This document shows, in pieces, positions 57,972 through 64,000 of a DNA stretch of 64,000 bases. Below the pieces are notes generated by a model that ran no database searches, was not told the DNA's origin, and saw only the letters and a list, made by a program, of their open reading frames with translations. The number at the start of each line of letters is the position of its first letter. Positions within the stretch are counted from its first letter, which is position 1. Location of the stretch: NCBI RefSeq assembly GCF_002994655.1, contig NZ_PPDL01000003.1, forward strand, positions 99,306 to 163,305. The letters are read 5' to 3'. This DNA comes from Corynebacterium sp. 13CS0277. GTDB lineage: Bacteria; Actinomycetota; Actinomycetes; Mycobacteriales; Mycobacteriaceae. The translations under genes were made by a program, and so were the position numbers.

Positions 57972-58664
57972 ATGCGTCTCGTGATTGCCCGCTGCTCTGT
58001 CGACTACATCGGCCGCCTGGAAGCCCACCTTCCCATGGCGGATCGCCTGCTCATGGTCAAAGCCGATGGTTCGGTCTCTATCCACGCCGACGACCGCGCC
58101 TACAAGCCTTTGAACTGGATGACGCCGCCGGTGACGCTCACCGAGAAGGAAATCACCGACGAGGACGGCGACGCCATCGGCGTCCAGCTGTGGATCGTGG
58201 AGAACTCCAAGAAGGAGCAGCTGCGCATCACCATTGAGGCCATTCACGCGGAGCTCGCCTACGACCTGGGCGTGGACCCGGGGTTGGTCAAAGACGGCGT
58301 GGAAAGCCACCTGCAGGAGCTCCTCGCGGAACACATCGACACCCTCGGGGAGGGGTATGAGTTGGTGCGCCGGGAGTACCCGACCGCCATTGGCCCGGTG
58401 GATATTTTGTGCCGGGACGCCGACGGCGGGCACGTCGCCGTGGAGATCAAGCGCCGCGGCGGCATCGATGGCGTCGAGCAGCTCACCCGTTACCTGGAGC
58501 TGTTGAACCGGGATGAGGTGCTGGCTCCCGTGCAGGGCGTGTTCGCCGCCCAGGAGATCAAGCCGCAGGCCCGTACCCTCGCAGAGGATCGGGGGATTCG
58601 CTGCGTGGTGCTCGACTACGATGAGCTGCGCGGCATTGAGTCCAACGAGCTGCGCCTGTTCTAG
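57972..58664 (+). CDS. nucS: Mismatch-specific endonuclease NucS (EndoMS)
   Basis: 230 residues. The N-terminal DNA-binding/dimer domain starts [21 protein letters not shown]. The C-terminal RecB-like nuclease domain has GPVDILCRD and the catalytic [22 protein letters not shown]. NucS replaces MutS/MutL in most Actinobacteria: it makes double-strand cuts at mismatches and lowers mutation rate. The C-terminal ESNELRLF resembles a beta-clamp-binding tail, an inference. The start agrees with the family N-terminus. Confidence 0.95.
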   Translation: MRLVIARCSVDYIGRLEAHLPMADRLLMVKADGSVSIHADDRAYKPLNWMTPPVTLTEKEITDEDGDAIGVQLWIVENSKKEQLRITIEAIHAELAYDLGVDPGLVKDGVESHLQELLAEHIDTLGEGYELVRREYPTAIGPVDILCRDADGGHVAVEIKRRGGIDGVEQLTRYLELLNRDEVLAPVQGVFAAQEIKPQARTLAEDRGIRCVVLDYDELRGIESNELRLF

Positions 58665-58759
58665 CCCTACACCCGGTACAACGCGGCGAGGCCTTGTTGC
58701 CGCAGGCGCATCAGTATCGGGGCACAGTGATTTCACCCAAAGGGAAGTGTGGTTGAGCG

Positions 58760-59050
58760 ATGGCAAAGCGACGCAATAAGTGGGCGGGTGCCGGCCAGGC
58801 GCGGCAGCTGCCCTCCCACGGGGCGGCCTTCTTCGGCGCCCAGGTGCAACCGGGGCCGCGCTGGGATTATGGGCGCGACTACCTGGTGCGCCGCATCGGC
58901 TCCGATCGGGCGCTGAAGTTCTATGTCTGCCCGGGCTGCAACGGGGATATCCCGCCGGGGATTGCCCACATTGTCGCCTGGCCGAAGGATGGGCTGCGTG
59001 GGGCAGAGGATCGCCGCCACTGGCACCAGGCCTGCTGGGAGCGGCGTTAA
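58760..59050 (+). CDS. Small Cys/His zinc-ligand protein next to nucS
   Basis: 96 residues, starting with basic MAKRRNKWAGAGQARQLPS. The C-terminal half has CPGCN, then H in GIAHIVAWP, then RRHWHQACW. This C-x2-C...H...H-x3-C set is suggestive of a zinc-binding HNH-like or treble-clef fold. AAAGGGAAG lies upstream of the ATG. It follows nucS by 95 bases; I recall similar small proteins beside nucS in other Actinobacteria. A role with NucS or DNA is a guess from context. Confidence 0.75.
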   Translation: MAKRRNKWAGAGQARQLPSHGAAFFGAQVQPGPRWDYGRDYLVRRIGSDRALKFYVCPGCNGDIPPGIAHIVAWPKDGLRGAEDRRHWHQACWERR

Positions 59051-59214
59051 CGTCTGCCTCGCCTGTGCGGTGCCCGTCGGCCCGAGGAGACGTGCGTGCA
59101 TGATCACGCAGTTGTGGAGACGCAGGCCGTGTGGTGAGGTGTGGGTATGGTGAAAAACTTTTCTCCCCCGACTGCCCGTGCGGTGTGTGGGGCGTGCCTG
59201 CGGGGTGATACCGG

Positions 59215-59916
59215 GTGGTAGCCTTCCCCGCCGTGCGCGACGCGATGTGGGCCCGTCCGCTGCTGTGCGGCCCCCAGGGCCCCATCCCAGGGATTGTGGG
59301 CTACCTCGACCTGCCTGAGTGGCTGGGGGACCTGTTCTTTCCCGCAGCGCGCGACATTGATCTGCTTGACTTGGGCGAGCTGGTCACCCGGGATGCCCGT
59401 GGGGTGCGGGTGCTGCGGATGGAGTTTCTCATTCCGCCGGGCCTGTGCCTGTTCGATTGTGCCGTCACGGTCGAGCGCAGTGACACCGATCCGGATCCGC
59501 GGATCCTCTGCCGCGAGGTAGACGGGTGTGATCCGGCGCTGCGGATCGCGGCGTCCTCCGCCCGTGGCGTCGTAGTCGAGCTGGATCTCGCCGAGGATGA
59601 GATCGCTGCGCACGTGTGCCTGTCGCTGGTGCGCGTGCCGGTGGAATCCTGGAGCACGGCCACGTATTCGCCAGCATTTATCGTGCCGCTGCCGCTGCCG
59701 CCCGGGTTCGTGTGTGAGCACCCGCAGTTCGAGGGGGTGTCTGATTCGTGGCTGCTGGATGTCCGGGAGCCGAGCCCCACGAGCGCCCAGCCCGCGCGGG
59801 GAGAGGACTCCGCGCCGCCCCAGTGGGGTCTGGAGTTGTTGCAGCGCGCATACCAGGGGCCGGGGGTGCGGACGCCGCTGTGGCCGCGCGTCTTCGGTCC
59901 CGACCCGCAGGACTGA
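59215..59916 (+). CDS. Conserved hypothetical protein
   Basis: 233 residues with no signal peptide or clear membrane helix; rich in beta-type patterns (VRVLRMEFLIPPGLCLFDCAVTV, RGVVVELDLAED). No recognised motif. The C-terminal third is Pro/Ser-rich, then ends ELLQRAYQGPGVRTPLW. The GTG at 59215 has no strong ribosome site; the ATG at 59245 (MWARPLL) is an alternative. Codon composition matches its neighbours, so I regard it as a real gene. Function unknown. Confidence 0.6.
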   Translation: MVAFPAVRDAMWARPLLCGPQGPIPGIVGYLDLPEWLGDLFFPAARDIDLLDLGELVTRDARGVRVLRMEFLIPPGLCLFDCAVTVERSDTDPDPRILCREVDGCDPALRIAASSARGVVVELDLAEDEIAAHVCLSLVRVPVESWSTATYSPAFIVPLPLPPGFVCEHPQFEGVSDSWLLDVREPSPTSAQPARGEDSAPPQWGLELLQRAYQGPGVRTPLWPRVFGPDPQD

Positions 59917-59936
59917 CCAGTCGCCACGTCCGCACG

Positions 59937-59984
59937 AAAAAACTCCCCGGCTGCCAGGGCCACGAGGGCCGGCAGTCGGGGAGT
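59937..59984 (-). terminator. Intrinsic terminator of methylmalonyl-CoA epimerase
   Basis: On the minus strand ACTCCCCGACTGCC pairs with GGCAGCCGGGGAGT (one mismatch), followed by TTTTTT (59937-59942). It lies 50 bases after the epimerase stop and faces the hypothetical gene. Confidence 0.8.
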
Positions 59985-60036
59985 GGAGTGTGCACCGTCC
60001 GCGGGGTGTGCCGCGGACGGGGCTTCATGCGATGGC

Positions 60037-60495
60037 TTAGTGCGCGGGCTCGGTGATCTCGAGGAGCACGCCGCCGGCATCCTTCGGGTGCACGAAGTTG
60101 ATGCGTGCGCCGCCGGTGCCGATCTTCGGGGTGTCGTAGAGCAGGCGGGTGCCCTGGGCGCGGAGGTGCTCACACAGCGCGTCCATGTCGCGGGTGCGCA
60201 GGCACATCTGCTGCAGGCCGGGGCCCTTCTTGTCGATGAACTTCGCGATGGTGGAGTCCTCGTTCAGCGGGGCCAGCAGCTGAATCATGCCGCCGCGGTC
60301 GGTGAGATCCTTCGGGCCGATCATGGCTTCCACCACGCCCTGCTCTTCGTTGGTCTCCTGGTGGTGGTTGACCCAGCCCATGTTGACTCGGTACCACTCG
60401 ATGGCGGCGTCCAGGTCCGGCACGGCGATGCCGACGTGGTCCAGGCAGGTGACGTACTGGTGGGGGATTTCGATGCTCAAGTAGTCATTGCTCAT
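60037..60495 (-). CDS. mce: Methylmalonyl-CoA epimerase
   Basis: 152 residues, vicinal oxygen chelate fold. Metal ligands are visible as H in CLDHVGIAV, Q in GMIQLLAPL and E in VLLEITEP; ATIEWYR-type (AAIEWYRVNMGW) and RINFVHPKDAGG match the family. It interconverts (R)- and (S)-methylmalonyl-CoA in propionyl-CoA metabolism. Mycobacteria have the same gene near nucS. The ATG at 60495 has TATCGT seven bases upstream and no ribosome site. Confidence 0.9.
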   Translation of the reverse strand: MSNDYLSIEIPHQYVTCLDHVGIAVPDLDAAIEWYRVNMGWVNHHQETNEEQGVVEAMIGPKDLTDRGGMIQLLAPLNEDSTIAKFIDKKGPGLQQMCLRTRDMDALCEHLRAQGTRLLYDTPKIGTGGARINFVHPKDAGGVLLEITEPAH

Positions 60496-60502
60496 GTCGT
60501 CC

Positions 60503-60508
60503 ACGATA
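60503..60508 (-). promoter_or_regulatory. -10 hexamer TATCGT before mce
   Basis: Ends seven bases before the ATG on the minus strand; predicts a leaderless transcript. Confidence 0.45.
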
Positions 60509-60898
60509 CGCTGAACCAGATTCTCCCGTTCGGACACAGTCGGACAATGGATGTTGGCTTCGTCACGTCCATGCCTCTGTGGGGTGCGCCGCGCTCCGCC
60601 ACCTCGGCGCGCAGCCGCCCGTGCCCGCGGCACCCGGGCGAGGCTCGCTCTGCCTGCCGTGCGGGCTCGGAACCTGCGCTGACGTGGGGTAATCTGCGCG
60701 TCCACGCATGCATGGTGTGGCAGTGGCCCACCACGCACGCCTGACGTTCGTCGAATGGCGCCAGGACTGGGGAGTGCCCGCGCCTGTTGCATGGGGGCAC
60801 AGTGTGAGAATGTCCACGCCGGCACGTACCACGCCGGGTGGGGCGCACGGGGTGGGGCATGGGGGCACTGGTCCCGCCCCTCGTGCGGCGGAGGTCGG

Positions 60899-60904
60899 TA
60901 GGGT
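60899..60904 (+). promoter_or_regulatory. -10 hexamer TAGGGT before the MTH1187-type gene
   Basis: Ends six bases before the ATG at 60911; no ribosome site other than GGGG. Confidence 0.35.
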
Positions 60905-60910
60905 GGGGCC

Positions 60911-61219
60911 ATGCTTGTTGCCTTTTCTGTCGCCCCCACCGAAACGCCGAGCAACCAGGCGGAGATGGCCGACGCCGTCGCCGAAGCGGTCCGCGTCGTC
61001 CGCGCCTCGGGGCTGCCCTATGAAACCAACGCGATGTTCACCAACATCGAAGGCGAGTGGGACGAGGTCATGGATGTCGTCAAGCGCGCCACCGAGGCGG
61101 TGCTCGCCACCAGCCCCCGGGTGGGCTTGGTGCTCAAGGCGGATATTCGCCCCGGCCACACCAACACCATCCGCCGCAAGGTTGAGGCCATCGACGACCG
61201 CCTCGGGCCGCCGGCCTAA
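60911..61219 (+). CDS. MTH1187/YqgV family thiamine-binding-like protein (DUF77)
   Basis: 102 residues with the DUF77 pattern: MLVAFSVAPTE start, ETNAMFTNIEGEWDEVMDVVKRA and the C-terminal RVGLVLKADIRPGHTNTIRRKVEAI. The family forms small ferredoxin-fold oligomers; some members bind thiamine. No thiamine genes are nearby, so the ligand is not certain. Confidence 0.85.
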   Translation: MLVAFSVAPTETPSNQAEMADAVAEAVRVVRASGLPYETNAMFTNIEGEWDEVMDVVKRATEAVLATSPRVGLVLKADIRPGHTNTIRRKVEAIDDRLGPPA

Positions 61220-61493
61220 ACACCCCTGGCGTATCCCGTGCACGGTTCCCTGTGCTGCCGGGAGCTGGGTGCGCGGGGAATCCGGCCGCCGGATTCTCCG
61301 TTGGATGACGCGTGGCCTTAGGCTCAAGGGCACACGCTGGCGGTGGTGACCCCGTGCCGGTGGGGTGCCGGTGTTTGGTTGCCTCAGCGCTGAAGGCCGC
61401 CACACGTCTGCACGGTGGATACGACCGCCACAGACGACTGTTTTTCTTTCTGTTTATCCCTTTAATTTCCACGTTGTGTAGGAGACGCGAACC

Positions 61494-62381
61494 ATGACTG
61501 CACCGTATTCGGGCGGCGCCATTGATCTGGGCGAAGTGAAGGCCCGTGCCGAGGCCCGGGCGCGCGCCCAGGCCACCCCCGCAGGGGAAATCCCCGCCGT
61601 CGTGGAGGCCACGATGGACAATTTCCAAGCCGAGGTGCTGGAGCGCTCCCAGCAGGTGCCTGTCATCGTGCAGGTGGGTACCGCCCGCAGCCCGCAGAGC
61701 GAGCAGCTCAAGCAGGACTTGAGCACACTCGCGCAGCAGGCGCAGCTGGCGTGGATCTACGCCTACCTTGATGCGGACACCACCCCGGATCTGGCGCGCA
61801 TGCTGGGGGTGCAAGGCCTGCCGACGGTCATCGCGTTGGCTGATGGGCGCCCCTTGGCGGACTTCCAGGGTGCGCAGCCGATGGAGGCCCTGCAACAGTG
61901 GACGGCCGCGGTGGTGCAGGCCGTCGCCGGCAAGCTCGCCGGCCTCGGCGAGGCCCCGGTGCCGCAGGAGGATCCGCGCTTCGCGCCCGCCACCGAGGCG
62001 TTGAACGCCGGCGATTTCGAGGCGGCGATCGCGGTCTATGACGACATTCTCGCCCACGAGCCGACGAACAAGGAGGCGCTCAGCGCCCGGGATTCCGCCC
62101 GCCTGCTGTCCCGCCTGGCCGCGGCGAAGGCGCAGGACGTGTTCGCCGCCGCCGAGGCGAACCCGGATGATGTGGATGCGCAGCTGGCGGCGGCCGATGC
62201 GGAGATCGCGGCCGCGAACCCCGAGGCCGCCTACACCCGCCTGCTGGACCTCATGGGGCGCAGCGCAGGGGAGACGAAAAACACCGTGAAGGCGCGTCTG
62301 CTGGAGTTGTTCTCCCTCGCGGAGCCGGACGATCCCCGGGTGCTGGCCGCCCGCGCCCGCCTGGCCAGTGTCCTGTTCTAG
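61494..62381 (+). CDS. Thioredoxin/TPR protein, CnoX (YbbN)-like
   Basis: 295 residues. A thioredoxin-like domain (about 38-145, VIVQVGTARSPQSEQLKQ ... GVQGLPTVIALADGRPLADFQGAQ) is followed by helical TPR-like repeats (about 160-295, ALNAGDFEAAIAVYDDILAHEPTNKEAL). The CxxC site is replaced by RSPQ-like residues, so it has no redox activity and may act as a chaperedoxin-type holdase. AGGAG is well placed before the ATG. It matches the mycobacterial Rv1324 position near the epimerase. Confidence 0.87.
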   Translation: MTAPYSGGAIDLGEVKARAEARARAQATPAGEIPAVVEATMDNFQAEVLERSQQVPVIVQVGTARSPQSEQLKQDLSTLAQQAQLAWIYAYLDADTTPDLARMLGVQGLPTVIALADGRPLADFQGAQPMEALQQWTAAVVQAVAGKLAGLGEAPVPQEDPRFAPATEALNAGDFEAAIAVYDDILAHEPTNKEALSARDSARLLSRLAAAKAQDVFAAAEANPDDVDAQLAAADAEIAAANPEAAYTRLLDLMGRSAGETKNTVKARLLELFSLAEPDDPRVLAARARLASVLF

Positions 62382-62396
62382 CCCCCTTTTTTTATC

Positions 62397-62427
62397 GCCC
62401 CTCGCAGCCACCCGCTGCGGGGGGCGC
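62397..62427. terminator. Hairpin after the CnoX-like gene
   Basis: CGCCCCTCGCAG pairs with CTGCGGGGGGCG with one mismatch, 15 bases after the stop. A run of seven T (62388-62394) precedes rather than follows the stem. Confidence 0.5.
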
Positions 62428-62538
62428 TCCTCTATCTAGGTTCGCGCCCACCGGCCACCCCAGTGGCCACCTCGCCACACCACCCTGACACACCGCCCCA
62501 CACCGGCTGTGCCCCCACCTGCCGAAGGAGACCCCATC

Positions 62539-62898
62539 ATGCCTGAGACCACGCCACACGCCCCCGCCGCACCCCATCTCGACAGTCGCGCGCGCCGGCA
62601 GCGCCGGCCCCGCACCCGCCTGTGGTGGGTCAGTTTGGTGCTGTCCCTCGTGGCGTTCGTCAGCCCCTGGGTCTTCGCGCAGATCCCAGGGGCGACGATG
62701 ATGACCGCGTTTGCGGTGTGTATCCCACTCGGGATCATCGCTGGGGCGTGCGCGGTCCGTGTCCGCTCCTGGTGGCTTCTGGCACTCGCAGTGCTGGCCG
62801 CCATCGCCCCCTTCGTGATGTTCTGGGCGGCGTACGCGGTGTTGTTTGTTCTCTACGTCATCACCCTGGGGAAGTTCCCCGGCGCCGACTGGGTCTAG
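62539..62898 (+). CDS. Small three-helix membrane protein
   Basis: 119 residues with GAAGGAGA upstream of the ATG. The basic N-terminus (SRARRQRRPRTR) is followed by three hydrophobic helices (LWWVSLVLSLVAFVSPWVFA, MMTAFAVCIPLGIIAGACAV, WWLLALAVLAAIAPFVMFW and on). No recognised domain; function unknown. Confidence 0.7.
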   Translation: MPETTPHAPAAPHLDSRARRQRRPRTRLWWVSLVLSLVAFVSPWVFAQIPGATMMTAFAVCIPLGIIAGACAVRVRSWWLLALAVLAAIAPFVMFWAAYAVLFVLYVITLGKFPGADWV

Positions 62899-62998
62899 AG
62901 GGCCGCCGGGGGATCAGCACCACACCACCCGCCGGGCATCAGCCGCGGGGCGGGGGAGAAGCACACACGACACCGGCAGTGCGGTGGTGTGGCAGGCA

Positions 62999-63025
62999 CC
63001 CCCGGGAGGGAACAGCCCGCCCGGG
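62999..63025. terminator. Near-palindrome after marC
   Basis: CCCCGGGAGGG and CCCGCCCGGGG pair around AACAG with one mismatch, 26 bases after the marC stop on the minus strand. Confidence 0.4.
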
Positions 63026-63050
63026 GAGATGGCTGTGGGCGGTCGTGGCC

Positions 63051-63683
63051 TTAGTGCACCGGGTAGACGGCGGTCGCGCCGCTGATGATGAGCTGCACGC
63101 CAATGGCGAGAATCAAAAAGCCCATGATGCGCGACAGTGCGCCCAAGCCGGAGGGGCCCATCTTGTCCACCAGTGGCGTGCCGAAACGCAGCAGCACACC
63201 AATGAGCAACGCCATGGCGGCAATGCCGGCGACGATGGCCGCCATGGACTCCATCCCCGGGTGCTTCGCCCCGAGCGCGATGACAACACCAATCGCACCA
63301 GGGCCGGCAATCATCGGCAACGCCATCGGGGTGAACGCAATATCCGTGCCTGACTGGGCTTTCTCGTGGGAGTCGGCGTGCTCCTCATCGCTCATGGCCG
63401 GCTTCTGATTGAGCATGGCGTAGCCGGAGTGCCCCACTACCAGGCCGCCAGCCAGCTGCAGGGCCGGGATTGTCAGCCCCAAGCCCTTGAGCAGCCACGG
63501 GCCAGCGGTGGCGAACACGGCGAGGATGGCGAACACATACACGGCCGTCATGATGGCCTGCTTCTTTTTCGCTGCGGCCGCCAAGGGGGCGGACATGCTG
63601 GCGAAGACAGCCACACCCCCAATGGGGTTGGTGATGGGGAATAGGGCGGCGAGGGTGGCGATGAAGATCTGAGTTGTCGACAT
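63051..63683 (-). CDS. MarC-family integral membrane protein
   Basis: 210 residues with six hydrophobic segments. MarC hallmarks are IATLAALFPITNPIGGVAVF at the start and FTPMALPMIAGPGAIGVVIALGA in the middle, plus ALSRIMGFLILAIGVQLIISG near the end. The family was once linked to antibiotic resistance but its substrate is not established. The ATG at 63683 fits the family N-terminus; a codon at 63695 is also possible. No ribosome site is visible, and TACGAT lies ten bases upstream. Confidence 0.87.
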   Translation of the reverse strand: MSTTQIFIATLAALFPITNPIGGVAVFASMSAPLAAAAKKKQAIMTAVYVFAILAVFATAGPWLLKGLGLTIPALQLAGGLVVGHSGYAMLNQKPAMSDEEHADSHEKAQSGTDIAFTPMALPMIAGPGAIGVVIALGAKHPGMESMAAIVAGIAAMALLIGVLLRFGTPLVDKMGPSGLGALSRIMGFLILAIGVQLIISGATAVYPVH

Positions 63684-63832
63684 GATGGTCGCCATCGTAG
63701 TGGCTGCAGGCGTGATGGTCATGCCGGAGGACGCTGAACTCTCCTTGGGGCGAACAACGGCAGAGGGCCTCCACATCCTGCCCGAGGAGCGGGTGCCCGC
63801 CCGCCGGGTTCTCCCCCGGGTGGGGGTAAAAA

Positions 63833-63864
63833 TTGACAAATCTTTGGGGGGGTGTTCCTATGTT
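63833..63864 (+). promoter_or_regulatory. Promoter-like TTGACA ... TATGTT
   Basis: A perfect TTGACA (63833-63838) and TATGTT (63859-63864) with a 20-base spacer in an AT-richer stretch. The spacer is long, so the -10 assignment is weak. It would drive the genes at the right edge. Confidence 0.4.
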
Positions 63865-63937
63865 AAACGCAAATCGGCTGGTAGTCCTTGGTGATACTCA
63901 TGCCTACCAGCCGGGACCTCCCCAGCAGGGTGTGTGA
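63860..63937 (+). CDS. Possible 25-residue leader peptide
   Basis: ATG at 63860 with GGGGGGG seven bases upstream; ends TGA, four bases before the next ATG. It starts MLNANRLVVLGDTHAY and ends PPQQGV. It overlaps a 9-bp inverted repeat (63876-63884 with 63904-63912). It overlaps the -10 candidate, so only one of these two readings can hold. Could be a regulatory leader or chance. Confidence 0.25.
   Translation: MLNANRLVVLGDTHAYQPGPPQQGV
63876..63912. repeat. 9-bp inverted repeat in the leader of the last gene
   Basis: GGCTGGTAG (63876-63884) and CTACCAGCC (63904-63912) pair perfectly across a 19-base loop, 30 bases before the start at 63942. Candidate operator or attenuator hairpin. Confidence 0.5.
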
Positions 63938-63941
63938 GGGC

Positions 63942-64000
63942 ATGCCAAAGCGCCGATCACTGGTCGTTGTTTTCAACGATCCAGTGCCGGCTGACGCGAC
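63942..64000 (+). CDS. Start of an unidentified gene, cut by the window edge
   Basis: Frame open to the window end; the 19 visible residues are MPKRRSLVVVFNDPVPADA. GAGGG lies one base before the ATG, which is closer than usual. Too short to identify. Confidence 0.4.
   Translation, partial: MPKRRSLVVVFNDPVPADA

Larger units (their letters stand above)
60496..60910. other. Divergent intergenic region, epimerase / thiamine-binding-like gene
   Basis: 415 bases without a gene. Both flanking genes appear to have leaderless promoters at their own ends. Confidence 0.5.

Overview
This is a high-GC actinobacterial chromosome segment, almost certainly from a high-GC Corynebacterium. LysA, Hom and ThrB resemble the C. 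glutamicum proteins closely, as judged from memory. The conserved order argS-lysA-hom-thrC-thrB ... rho-prfA-prmC-tsaC-wecA-atpI-atpBEFHAGDC-DUF2550-nucS ... methylmalonyl-CoA epimerase-thioredoxin-like is the ancestral corynebacterial/mycobacterial arrangement. No insertion sequence, prophage, CRISPR array or rRNA was seen. One tRNA, tRNA-Arg(CCG), is present.

Layout. 1-13.5 kb: the start of a membrane protein, a membrane-anchored HNH-family nuclease, a sodium/proline symporter (putP), then a plus-strand nucleic-acid block made of a SNF2-type helicase, a SWIM zinc-finger protein, an Mre11/YhaO-like phosphoesterase, an SMC-like ATPase and a SIMPL-domain protein. 13.6-19.4 kb: tRNA-Arg and a minus-strand lactate module (lldP, then lutA-lutB-lutC). 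20.3-28.7 kb: argS-lysA, two small paralogous secreted membrane peptides on the opposite strand, then hom-thrC-thrB. 28.8-33.3 kb: an unrecognised envelope module of three overlapping single-pass proteins facing a convergent eight-segment membrane protein. 33.5-39.5 kb: uridine/ribose use (ribokinase, MFS transporter, nucleoside hydrolase) and an acyl-CoA ligase. 39.5-47.5 kb: a long non-coding stretch, then rho-prfA-prmC, tsaC, wecA and atpI. 49-56.5 kb: the complete F1Fo ATP synthase operon. 57-64 kb: DUF2550, nucS, a small zinc-ligand protein, methylmalonyl-CoA epimerase, a thiamine-binding-like protein, a thioredoxin/TPR protein lacking CxxC, MarC and the start of another gene.

How the genes work together. 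LldP imports lactate and LutABC oxidises it. LysA, Hom, ThrC and ThrB complete lysine and threonine synthesis from the aspartate pathway. The uridine module takes up the nucleoside, splits it to base plus ribose and phosphorylates the ribose. Rho and release factor 1, with its methylase PrmC, handle transcription and translation termination. WecA starts cell-wall linker synthesis. NucS is the actinobacterial mismatch endonuclease.

Expression signals. Intergenic regions are rich in long, GC-rich inverted repeats acting as terminators or of unknown role. Many genes lack a Shine-Dalgarno sequence and instead have a TANNNT hexamer 6-8 bases before the start codon, which predicts leaderless mRNAs. 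Two long gaps (about 1.3 kb before rho and 1.46 kb before atpB) contain no gene I can support. All products are inferred by reading protein motifs; no database search was run.
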